Origin: Colocasia esculenta
Taxonomy: Eukaryota; Streptophyta; Magnoliopsida; Alismatales; Araceae
Assembly: GCA_014218235.1 (NCBI GenBank)
Contig: CM024766.1
Span: 21,115,346 to 21,179,345, forward strand
Reading direction: 5' to 3'
DNA: 64,000 nt
Part shown: positions 10,205-20,936 of the stretch, piece after piece
How positions within the stretch are numbered: position 1 is the first letter of the stretch
Layout of the letters: the number at the start of each line of letters is the position of its first letter
Position numbers and translations under genes: made by a program
Notes under the pieces: model-generated
Told to the model about the DNA's origin: nothing
What the model saw: the letters and a program-made list of their open reading frames with translations, nothing else
The model's database searches: none

Positions 10205-13200
10205 TGTCACGCCCCTCCAATTTAGCAGCGGAATAAATCGGAGGGAAACATGAGCAACGAGTATGGTAACGTAAATTGCGCATCCAGACATAAATATCAG
10301 AGCATCTAATGAACAATAATTTAAATAAACTCTTGATTTCATTATAAAATCACTAAGACTATTACAACCACTAATTCGGAGCCAATACATAGGGCTCAAT
10401 GACATCATTACATAGAAAAAAAATCTAAAGCAATAACTACTAGACTCCAATGGTGCTAGAGTAGCTTCGTCATTTGACTCCGTGTCACTCATCACTCTGG
10501 TCCTGTCCCATTGGTGTGTATAACATCATGGTCTGACTTACCTGAGACACAAATTACAAATAACGAAGGGTGAGCGATAATGCCCAGTAGGACTTAAATC
10601 TCAACAGTCAAGCAGGCTTTAAATAATTAGCGCATTAAATGTCAGAGTAACTAATGATAGATAGAGTCATGTAAAATCGAGAAAGTAATTGCACAAGTAA
10701 CATGGTTCAAATAGAAGATGAATCAAGTATAACACGATGATTAAAGTCAAGTCACGTAATAACAAGTAATATCATTGTCAAGAAATAGCAAGCGACATAT
10801 ATAGCAAGAAGAGAGATAGCAGTTGATCATGTAAAGAGTAAATTGCACTTTGTTTGATTTCCATCAATCGAAATAGTATAACACTTTTGATTAACTTTCA
10901 TCAATCGAAATAGTAATGGCACTTTGGTTATTTATAGATAGCCGAGAGAGAGTATAACACTTTTAATGCGATCAAGTCGCGATAGCATGCAATAACTCAA
11001 GAGAGCGAGTATCAAGTAGAGCAAGTAGAGAGTATGACAATAGTCGCTCAATAACAGTTCAGTAATAGTTAGTGGTAGTATAGTAACAGTGCAGTACGTC
11101 TGAATTAACAGACTAACAGTAACAGTGTAACAGTCAGATGTCTAGCTAATTTAGAACAGGCAGTCAGAATCTGTGCAATGTAGAACACCGTTTATAGCCC
11201 CTTTAGGCATTTCCGGGTGGCTCTCTCCTCCCAGGACTAGATTGGAGCCCCTCGGACACTCTCCATGCCCTGAACTGTATGCATTTTAGTCAGTAGAGTC
11301 ACAAGACCCTTTTTAGCGCTAAACAGTCATGAACAATACAAAATAGTAGAAGCCACAACAGCTCAAGGGTACCAAGAGAGTACGAGATAGACGAGATAGT
11401 AGAGTGAATGAGAGTATAGAGACAGTAGATGAGATCTTATGGTCATTGCACATGAGACATCGAGTAACGAGTGATAGTAATAGTTGTTGAACACGCGCGT
11501 ACGGTGTTGGCAGTCAGGTGGAACTCACTACCTTTCCGCTGGCCATGTTACGCACAGGTCCGGAGGTCTGCTGTGATTCAAGATAAGAGAGAGAACAATT
11601 TAAGGTCGTACGGATCTTACTGGTCCCTAGAGTGTATCATAGGTGTTAGGGTACAACCAGCTCATCCACCATGTGGGAACCCATGGACAGAGGAGACTTA
11701 CGGAGGCCTTGAACAAAGACTCACTAGTTCAGCGGAAGGAGTATCCGACGAAGAGTTTGTCCAAGTCAAGTGAGAGTGAATATAGAAATAAGTTCCCGAC
11801 GTTCTAGAGGAATTCTAGAATAGTGGAGCATCCATAACAGTATTCCCAAAACATCGCAGGAATCGTAGACAAGTTCATTTAAAATAGGGCAATTAATATA
11901 TATAATTGAAATAAATTGCTAGATGTACATGTGACAATTTTCATGCCAAGTTAAGCCATATAGGATGGTTCAAAGTGAGTGCAAGTGTAAGAGAAAATCA
12001 TGGGAAAGATAGATCATGTGATTTACTTGAATTAATTAAAATATATTCAATAATTAGAACTTCATTTTTCTGTGTGCATGACAGTTGATAGGACATGGGG
12101 GTGACTGTATAGAAATAAATCTTGCAAAAAGGTGGGTTTTTATGCAAAATGTTGAGATCGCGACGCACCCTTGTAAGGGTCCCGACGGGATTAGGTGTGA
12201 ACACGACGGGGGCTTGTAAGGATCACAACGGGCATAACAGAACAGGCAGGCAGATCGCGACAAGGTTTTATGAATATCGCGACGGGTCGTTCGGTCAGGC
12301 GGCCAGAATGAGACATGGTTCCCTGTCGCAATCAGATCGCGACAGGTGATGTGTTGCGACGGCCCTGAGAACGCGGCCTATCGGGCCGTCGCGTTCTCAG
12401 GTACTTCACCTGAGTTCGAGCGAAAAAAGGGACTGGCATGAGATTGCGTGCCAACTTAACATGTTTTGACACAGGGTGCTTTGAAATTCATAAGTAATTG
12501 TATAGTCGATGAAAAATCATGAAACACGTTGCATATTGATCTAGACATATGTGAGTACTTACAGTAAATAGGAATTTGAAAATAAATAGAGTTTCAACAT
12601 GCTTTATACAAGTCAAACATGGAGTACATAACATAGTGAGCATTTGAGATGAGAGAATTAATTCACGAAGTAGGGTGGATAAAAATTAGGGCTTTTAGGG
12701 GTGAAAGATGCTTAACATGCATCATTATCTTCAATAAAAATTTTGAAGCATGAAATAGAGTATTCAAGGAGATATGAATTAAACATGAAGGTTCGAGGTC
12801 AAGAGAGTTACAGGACTTCAAAATTCATTAAGAAAATATTGCCTTGCTGGAAAATTATGAAACATGAAGGTTTTGTTCCTGATACATGGAACAATCTACG
12901 GACGAAATCTTATGATTTTAGGTTGTGAGAATGCCTACCTTGACTCGATTTCCTCTTCTAGGGCTAGAACTTGAAGAACTCAGGATGAAGCTTGAAGAAG
13001 CCTTCTCCCCATGAATTCTCCTCCTCCTTGGCCTCTCCTCCAAGTCCAGCAAGCCACAACAACGTGTTAGGGCCGACCATGGAAAGATTGGAGAGTATTT
13101 ATGCTTGTTGGGTTGTTATTTCATAATAGGACTCTAACTCCTATAAAATTCTGAATTTCCTCCTTTCCTAACCTCTTTCCAAGCTTTCCACTTCCTATTG

Positions 13201-13877
13201 GGGTTAGGATGTGAGCTAAATTCGTGGCCAACCTATTAGGGTAGGTTTAGGAATCCAATTCTAACTCAAACTTCCTATTTAATGTATTAAATACCCATTT
13301 TCTATTTAAGTAATAATTTAGTTACGAATTTAAGGTATTTTCATATTATTCTTCTTTTAAAAATCCCTATTTTAGCCCAATGAATTTTATATGGTCCATT
13401 TAACAAAGTCCATTATTTATTGGATTTTATCGTTTGGGATTTCCCCTTTTAATTAGGGAATAATAGAGTTAAGAATTTTATTATATTTTTCTTACATGAT
13501 TTCATTCATGGACTATGTGAGGTCCATTGGTCCAATTCCGAAAATGGGTAATAATTTCATGATGTTGGAAGTCTCTCCGACATGTTCGTTAAATTTATGT
13601 GCGTGTTATTTTTTCGTTTTAATAGTTTTCCGGCTTAGTTTCCAAATTTGGATAATTAGTCACGTTGTGACGTACGCTTGGCCAATCAGTTTTTTCGTTG
13701 CACGAATTTCTTCGTGAAACATTTAGGGATAATACTTAAGATGATTTATAATTTTTACCGAATTTTTAGATGTGTTCTTGCACATACGATAATGGTATGT
13801 ATGTCTTCAATTATTTCGTTTTATAGAAATTTATTATTTTGAATTTTTTAAAATACTGAATTTTTCGGGTTGCTACA
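10205..13877 (-). repeat. C 3' LTR (complete, about 3.67 kb)
   Basis: Plus-strand reading starts TGTCACGCCCCTCC and ends GGGTTGCTACA. It carries the uninterrupted sites for two later insertions: GCAAG (11981-11985, site of B) and TTTTA (12266-12270, site of D). A GC-rich GTCGCG/CGCGAC cluster occupies about 12150-12420. TATA-like CATAAATAC (minus strand) is at 13094-13104, with a splice-donor-like GTAGGC at 12933-12938. The ORFs at 10163-10495 and 11471-11773 lie within LTR sequence and are not supported as genes. Confidence 0.93.
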
Positions 13878-13892
13878 TCCTCCTCCACTTAA
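13878..13892 (-). other. C polypurine tract
   Basis: The minus strand reads TTAAGTGGAGGAGGA directly before the LTR start TGTAGCAACCC. The preceding GGGGACCAAATTC is the conserved tail of chromovirus pol. Bases 13893-14076 are the junction between gag and this pol tail and hold nothing else recognisable. Confidence 0.85.
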
Positions 13893-14076
13893 AAAGAATT
13901 TGGTCCCCAAATTCATAAGATATGATACGACTACCAATTTACTCAGAATATTTCATTCCATCATCTCCCCCCTTAGGGTTTTTCTATAGTGCAAGTAATA
14001 TATAATTAACTATGGGTGTAATGATGGTACCTTGTCCACATTCATTGGCATGATTTATATCCACGAGAGCTTGTAA

Positions 14077-14915
14077 TCATCCTTGGCGTGGAGTTTGATT
14101 CTTCTTTGTTGGACAATCGATGACTCGATGTTGTTGACTTCCACATCGCAAGCATCTGCCCAATTTCTTCCAACAGTTATCAATCTGATGCTCCGGTTTC
14201 TTACAAAATTTATAGAATTCCTTCCGCTTCACTTCCCCTTTCATTCTCTTACTATCTATTGTATTTCTTCCTTTATTATCATTGGAATGAGTTGCATGTT
14301 CCCTTTTTATCACCTTCTTCCTACAGATCTTTTCAATAAGTTCCATGGTGTCCTCTACTAATTGAGCTCTCAATACCATGTCTGAATATACTACAATGTC
14401 TAGTGGAGCCAACCTTTCCCAGAACACAGGTCTCAACCCTTCTAAAAATCTCTTGGCCTTCATCTTCTTCGTACTCAGCAAATGTGGTGCATACTGTGTT
14501 AGTATTTCAAATTGCACTTCATATTCTGCTACCGACATCATTCATTGCTTTAAATTGGCGAATTCATTTGCCTTTTTCTCACGAACCCTCTCGGAAAAGT
14601 ATTTAGTGTTGAAGTGTTCTAAAAATTTATCCCACTCTATATTGATGTTGGGTAATTGTCGACTAGCAGCTTCCCACCAAGTTCTAGCATCGCGATCCAA
14701 CTGGAAGATTGACAGAAGGACTTTCTCCTACTCTGAGCATTGCATAACTCTAAAGATCCATTCCATCACCTTTACCCAATTTTCAGCCTCATCGAGATCC
14801 AGAGTTCCATTAAACCTAGGGGGATTTATTCGTTGAAAGTTCCCATATAAGTCTCCTGAGTTAACCCCTGTACGGTCTGTTGTAATTCATGCATTTGTGC
14901 ATGCTCGTTAGCCAT
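14077..14915 (-). pseudogene. gag: C gag (broken)
   Basis: Minus-strand ATG at 14913-14915 (MANEHAQMHELQQTVQGL). A frameshift follows near PPRFNG, then the gypsy gag core DARTWWEAASRQLPN and FLEHFNTKYFSERVREKKANEF. After a TGA at 14542-14544 comes the open piece 14077-14541 with MSVAEYEVQFEIL and FLEGLRPVFWERL. It has a first knuckle-like region (KFCKKPEHQIDNCWKK) and an intact CLRCGSQQHRVIDC zinc knuckle (CX2CX4HX4C). Gag binds and packages element RNA. It ends 200 bp before the PPT, so protease, RT, RNase H, integrase and chromodomain are all deleted. Confidence 0.88.
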
Positions 14916-15114
14916 CTCCTCTAGTCCCTATGAGCAATAATACTTTTTAATTTCCTTCTTTAACATAGGGTGCTTATACATATAGTTAAGCTCCTAGTCA
15001 TAACCCCAAGCTTTACCCGATCTCTCACATAGGTATGGCGGTTGACTTAGACACGGTCATGGCAGTTCACCTAGAACATCCCTAGACTTAAAATATCCTA
15101 ATAAAGACATCCTA

Positions 15115-15127
15115 GGCTCTGATACCA
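15115..15127 (-). other. C primer-binding site (Met tRNA)
   Basis: The minus strand reads TGGTATCAGAGCC, intact, two bases inside the 5' LTR end. It shows that the right-hand LTR is the 5' LTR. Confidence 0.9.
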
Positions 15128-15129
15128 AC

Positions 15130-16895
15130 TGTTACGCCCCTCCAATTTAGCAGCGGACTAAATCGGAGGGAAACGTGAGCAACGAGTATGGTAACGTAAA
15201 TTGCGCATACAGACGCAAATATCAGAGCATCTAATGAACAATAATTGAAATAAACTCTTGATTTCATTATAAAATCACTAAGACTATTACAACCACTAAT
15301 TCGGAGACAATACATAGGGCTTAATGACATCATTACATTGAAAAGAAATCTAAAGCAATAACTACTAGACTCTAATAGTTCTAGAGTAGCTTCGTCATTT
15401 GACTCCGGGTCACTCATCACTCTGGTCCTGTCCCATTGGTGTGTATAATGTCATGGTATGACTTACCTGAGACACAAATAACAAATAACGAAGAGTGAGC
15501 GATAACGCCCTGTAGGACTTAAATCTCAATAGTCAAGCAGGCATTAAATAATTAGTGCATTAAATGGCAGAGTAACTAATGATGGAGAGAGTCATGTAAA
15601 TTTGAGAAAGTAATAGCACATGTAACATGGTTCAAATAGCAGATGAATCAAGTATAACACGATGATTAAAGTCAAGTCATACAATAACAAGTAATGTCAT
15701 TGTCAAGAAATAGCAAGCGACATGTATAACAAGAAAATAGATAGTAGTTGATCATGTAAAGAGTAATTGCACTTTGATTGATTTCCATCAATCGAAATAG
15801 TATAGCACTTTTGATTAACTTTCATCAATCGAAGTAGTAATGGCACTTTGGTTATCCGTAGATAGCTGAGAGAGAGTATAGCACTTTTAATACGATCAAG
15901 TCGCGATAGCACGCAATAACTCAAGAGAGCCAGTATCAAGTAGAGCAAGTAGAGAGTACGACAGTAGTCGCTCAATAATACTTTAGTAACAGTCAGTGGC
16001 AGTACAGTAACAGTGCACTACGTCTGAATTAACAGACTAAAAGTAACAGTCGGATGTCTAGCTAATTTAGAATAGTTAGTCAGAACCAGTGCAATGCAGA
16101 ACACTGTCTATAGACCCTGTAGGTATTTTCACGTGGCTCTCTGCCCCCAGACTTGATTGGAGTCTCTCGGACACTCTTCGTACCCTGAACAGTATGCAGT
16201 CCAGTCAGTAGAGTCAGAAGACCCTTTTTAGCGCTAGACAGTCATGAACAGTACAAAATAGTAGAAGCCACAACAGCTTAAGGGTACCAAGAGAGTACGA
16301 GATATACGAGATAGTAGAGTGAATGAGAGTATAGAGACAGTAGATGAGATCTTATGGTCATTGCACATGAGACGTTGTGTAACGAGCGATAGTAAAAGTT
16401 GCTTAACACATGTGTACGGTGTTGGCAGTCAAGTGGAACTCACTACCTTTCTGTTGGTCATGTTACGCACAGGTCCAGAGATCCGTCGTGATTCAAGATA
16501 AGAGAGAGAACAATCTAAGGCCGTACGAATCTTACTGATCCCTAGAGTGTATCATAGGTGTTAGGGTACAACCAGCTCGTCGACTATGTGGGAACCCATG
16601 GACGGAGGAGACTAACGGAAGCCTTGAACAAAGACTCACTTGTCCGACAGAAGGAGTATCCGACGGAGAGTTCGTTCAAGTCAAGAGAGAGTGTATATAG
16701 AAACAAGTGCCTAACATTCTAGAGGAATTCTAGAATAGTGGAGCGTCGATAACTCCCAAAACATCGCGAGAATCATAGACAAGTTCATTTAAAATAGGGC
16801 AATTAATATATATAATTGAAATAAATTGTTAGATGTACATGTAACAATTTTCATGCCAAGTTAAGCCATATAGGATGGTTCAAAGTGAGTGCAAG
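15130..16895 (-). repeat. C 5' LTR, part 1
   Basis: Matches 10205-11985 of the C 3' LTR, with many small differences. It ends with the TSD GCAAG (16891-16895), where B is inserted. It continues at 28394-28675 and 40890-42496. Confidence 0.92.
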
Positions 16896-19800
16896 TGTAA
16901 GACCCTCGAATTTCCGTCGTATTATTTGTAATTGAGTGTGTATATTTGTGCTTGTGAATGTATATACATATTTATGTATATATTAATTAGTATAATTACG
17001 TGTGCATATGTTTAATTAGGTATAAATAATGCATGTAATGAATGGTGATAGTATGTATACACTACCATATACATATTGCATGTATATATGCATGGTATGC
17101 ATGGTTTTCTGCGTAACTTAGAGTTCTGGCCGAAGGCCATATTGGCGTCAACCCCAGGCCGTTGATCTAGTGTCAGCGTCCAGACCTGGACGCCAACACT
17201 CATCCTGGCGTCCAGCGATGTGGACGCCAATATCTCTGGCCTGCATGCGCAGCAGAGCTGCAAACTTCTGAAACAAGGTAAGCCAACCATTGGGGGATGT
17301 CCCCAACGGCTCTGAAGGCTGTCAAATCAGCATGGTGAGTGGGAGAGGGACTCTCCTTATGTCTGAACTCGAAATGGCCTCTCCCCACTCCTCCCTTCAC
17401 CTTGCAAGAAGAGAAAAAGAGAGAGGAAAACCCTAGGAGAAAACTGTGAGAAAACCCCCTCTTAGCACCCAAAAATCCGACCCTCTGGAGCTTGATCCAG
17501 CGTTCCACTGCTTCAAGGAGGTTGCTGGATCAAAGGAGGAGGCTTCCCCGACATCCCCTTGGCGTGGAGATCATCCAGGAGCCCAGAGGAAGAGATCATT
17601 TGGAGGGAGTTCTGCACTTCTTGGGAGAGTCCAAGGAGAGCTTCACCGAGCCCTAGATCCTTTGGAAGAATTTTTGAAAGGCAAGTGACCTATCCATGAT
17701 GTTCCCGTATGAGTCTAGGTCGGTTTTGCTATTTTTATGGATTTTTTCTCGAGTCCTAGACCCTCCCATTCACCCAGTTTGAGAGGTCGGGTCTGTGTTT
17801 CTGCACAGACCTGCATCGACGGCAAGGTCCCTGGACGCCGGTGATGAACTTGGCGTCCATCGGCCATGCCACTGACTCTGAGTCAGCGGCCAGAGACCGC
17901 CGCCAAGTTCCTCAAGACAGAACAGTGAACTGTTCTGCCCTTCCTTTACATTAATTTCGGTATGGTTTCCATGATGAGGATATATGGTAATCCTATACTC
18001 TATGTATATAGTCAATTGTGGTGTGTGGATGAATATGGTGTGTGATGGTGAATGTGGAATATTGTATCCCTTGAACTTGTGAGCATGACTTATTGAAAAT
18101 CTTGCAAATTTATGTTTCATGATTAGAATTAGTATGAATGCCTTGGTTTTGGTCTGATCATGAAGGTTAGTGGGTCAGTATATGTGTTTGGAATTTTGGT
18201 AAATTATCCATGCTTGTGTAACTTGCTAATAAATCTGATTCGGTAGAATAAAATAAAAGCATGCAAGAATGGTTGTGATGATTAATCTATAGGTGTATGA
18301 TTTAGTGTAATCTGGTATTCTCAAATCATGCATATATCAGTAACCTTTGTTTAAACAGTAAGTGGCAAATTGCAAGATGTGTTAAACCCCATGTTAAATT
18401 AAATTGTGAATGGCATGCTAAATAGGTGTTTTATTTACAGTAAATTCCATTTAGCTCAGAAAAATCTGAAAATTTGAGGGTATAATCTTGAACCCGAAAA
18501 AAGCATGTGGTTAAAATTTCAGGTCATTTGGACCAGTACATAAGAAGTTATGTATTTTTCATGTCAAATGTGATAATTTATGCATATTATCGTAATGTGA
18601 TTAGATATTGCCTAAACCCAACATGATTAGTGTGTTTACTGTGTGTTAAACTCCTGAAATCTGTAGTTCCATGTTAGGAAAAACAGAGATGTACATGTGA
18701 GTGAGATAGTGAATGAGATGAAGAGCGACATGTGTAAACCATGTGTAAAAATCGGTAATTTGTGTAAATGTGTAATTGTGCCAATGTGACACTGCTTCCG
18801 TAGAAGGCAGTGGAGCTGTATCAGGGAAAAGTCCCCCTGAGAAAGTTCAGTGTGTTAAGTGACCCTAAGGGCATTAGGGGGAAATCCTGGAGGTGGACAA
18901 GTACCACTGGTTAGGGTGGAGACTTGTTCTCCCGGTCTGCGCAGTCCAAGAGTCGCCATTGGAATGCCTAGATGGCGTCTATGTGTAATGTGATGTGTAC
19001 ATGTCCTTCTTTGGTGGTTTGGACTATGTGTCACGGCACCTAAATTGTGTAATGTGTAATGTGAAATGTGTATGGGTTCATGTGTAAAGGTGCAAGTGCA
19101 CAATGTGAATGTGTATGTGAAAAGTGTAACCATGTGAAAGAGAAAACTTGTGTAAAGAAAAGGTGAAATTATAAATGTGAGATTATGCTATTGAAACCCA
19201 TGTGAGACAAATCTGAAACCATGTGAATTCAGTAAATTCATGTTATTATCATCCTGTTTAAATGTGTAAAGATGTCTAGAATCCATGTTAGGGGTAATTG
19301 GTGAACACGGGCACAAGATAGCATGAATGGTTGTTAACATGATATGTTTTATGCATTATTGTAGCTCTCATGTATAGGTTTTCAGCCATGAAACCATATG
19401 AAATCAGCAACCTAAAGCATGTGAAAAGGTTTATGTATGTGTTTAAAAATATGTAAAATCCATGCTAGTTGTGTTTCCCTTTCATATGTGCATAACGTTC
19501 ATGTTGGTAACTCTCATGTCTTAGTTCTTTAAAGATTAAAGTTTCATGAGTAAATTGAATAGAGAGCATATGATAGGTGAATGGTATTCTTAGAAATTTG
19601 AAAGCATGATCCATGTATAAAATTGTAAACCCTCATGATAGGTTGAACTTTAAAATGACTAGCATGCTACTTTTGAAAATTGTAAATGCGCATGTAGAAA
19701 CCACTAAGACTTGTATGTGTATATTATGAGTAGTGTTGCTTGCTGAGTCCTTGGACTCACTCCTTGCTTCGGCGTACAGGTATAGTTGGTGACACGACAA

Positions 19801-20186
19801 TGTTGGAGGAGACGGTGGAGACGGACTCCGAGCGCGGAGACTAGCTTTGGAGTTTCTTTGAGATTTGTGTATTTCATAAGTATGTAATTTGAACATTGTA
19901 CTAGAATTATCATGAAAAGGATGTATAAGTGTGGACATTATGTATTTAAATTTCAGCAATTTGCATTATGTGAACTTTAGTTCTTTATTGTTAATTGCAA
20001 ACTTCATGTATGTTTAATGTGGATGATGAATGAATGAAGATAGTGGTCTTTTACTTCCGCTACTCTGTTGTATATTCGCGTGTATCTCAACTGTATGTAT
20101 CGTTTGGGTAAATGTCCCACTGTGAGGACTCTTGCTATACCGACGTGGGTTGGTATAACTGTACCGGTATAATGAGGGCCGTCACA
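16896..20186 (+). repeat. B 5' LTR
   Basis: AT-rich start, then a GC-rich block (about 17120-17235) with repeated TGGCGTCCA and TGGACGCCA in inverted orientation. A second such block is at about 17815-17905. A pyrimidine-rich patch (CCTCTCCCCACTCCTCCC, near 17372) may mark the start of transcription; TATAAATAA at 17021-17029 is a weaker candidate. From about 17396 to 17680 there is no ATG on the plus strand. A TGTG-rich stretch lies at about 18660-19140. Confidence 0.95.
17681..17686 (+). promoter_or_regulatory. Candidate GC-type 5' splice site in B LTR leader
   Basis: TTGAAAG/GCAAGTGACC matches the GC-AG donor consensus, and the 3' LTR copy is identical (25902-25907). The 285 bases upstream contain no ATG, whereas ATGs follow at once. 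The candidate acceptor is ATTTTATTATAG ending at 20366, with a branch-like CTCTAAT before it. Joining them would place AAAGCC directly before the gag ATG at 20369, a favourable start context, and would remove the primer-binding site. RNA evidence is lacking. Confidence 0.5.
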
Positions 20187-20190
20187 GAGA

Positions 20191-20203
20191 TTGGTATCAG
20201 AGC
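20191..20203 (+). other. B primer-binding site (Met tRNA)
   Basis: TTGGTATCAGAGC, complementary to the 3' end of a methionine tRNA, four bases after the LTR end. Intact. Confidence 0.93.
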
Positions 20204-20581
20204 GACCGGTTGAGATTGCACATGAATATACCTAAGTCATCATCCCCATTGCATGCTAAGTATGTCCACATGTGTAGAAAACACTAATAAGAAGTGAAAG
20301 ATAGATGAGAAAATGGTTAGAAAACTTAGTAACCTAGCTCTAATGGTGGCTGAAATTTTATTATAGCCATGGCTTCCCGTGGACGACGTGGAGGTGTGCC
20401 AGCTCGCAACGACGAGCAGAGGCGTGATGATCAGGCGGAGCAACAGGCCCCAGCACAGCGAGGTCCTGTGCTTCCCCCACCGCCGCCTGTGGACTACGGA
20501 GTATTCATGCATGGTCTGGTGCAAGCCATGCAGACGCAGGCCCATACCCAGGCAGCACTCCAGGCCCAGTTGGAGGCCCAG

Positions 20582-20665
20582 GTAAAACAATAAAACAACT
20601 AAGTAGTCTGCTATTTAAATTGCATGATATTGTGTTTATCATATATTGCTTGTTGTTTAATGTAG
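20582..20665 (+). other. Putative intron 1 in B gag
   Basis: CCCAG/GTAAAA...TTTAATGTAG/CAGGCT, 84 nt, AT-rich between GC-rich exons. It sits between two codons (phase 0) and contains the in-frame TAA at 20591-20593 that would otherwise end gag after 74 codons. The next CAG offers an alternative acceptor three bases downstream (NAGNAG), also in frame. Removal joins two Gln/Ala/Pro-rich stretches. Confidence 0.7.
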
Positions 20666-20860
20666 CAGGCTCAGGCCCCAGCTCAGGACCATGGTGGACC
20701 TTCCATCATGGAGCAATTCAAGAGGATGACCCCACCCTCTTTTAAGGGGGAGAGTGATCCGCTAATGGCAGAAAGCTGGATGAGGGAGACAGAGAAAATC
20801 TTCCGAGCTATCAGGTGTCCTGATGAGGACAAGGTGACATTAGCCACCTACATGCTACAG

Positions 20861-20936
20861 GTATGCTTTAGTTTATGCTTATATGTTGTTGTCAAGTTAG
20901 AATTCGTTAGTCGGTGCTTATGAAGGTGTATTGCAG
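20861..20936 (+). other. Putative intron 2 in B gag
   Basis: CTACAG/GTATGC...GTATTGCAG/GAAAGA, 76 nt, phase 0, T-rich, with stops in the gag frame. Removal joins TYMLQ to ERADVWW, the uninterrupted conserved gag motif seen in D (FQFTKDARAWW) and E (AIYKLQG*ALAWW), neither of which has an insertion here. Confidence 0.8.

Noticed and set aside
10163..10495. Minus-strand 110-codon ORF repeated at 15112-15420
   Set aside because: It lies in both C LTRs and only reflects shared LTR sequence. No domain is recognisable, it runs across the LTR boundary, and it ends differently in the two copies.
17200..17508. Minus-strand 102-codon ORFs in the B LTRs (also 25421-25729) and similar LTR ORFs (17012-17290, 19633-19959, 27835-28161)
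   Set aside because: Antisense to the element and confined to LTRs, with no motif. Near-identity between copies is explained by LTR duplication.
17446..17688. Plus-strand 80-codon open frame in the B LTR, repeated at 25667-25909, that would run in frame into gag if the leader were spliced
   Set aside because: It starts with GTG, and there is no in-frame ATG anywhere between the upstream TAG (17434) and its end. It differs between the two LTRs at several residues with no sign of protein constraint. More likely an untranslated leader.
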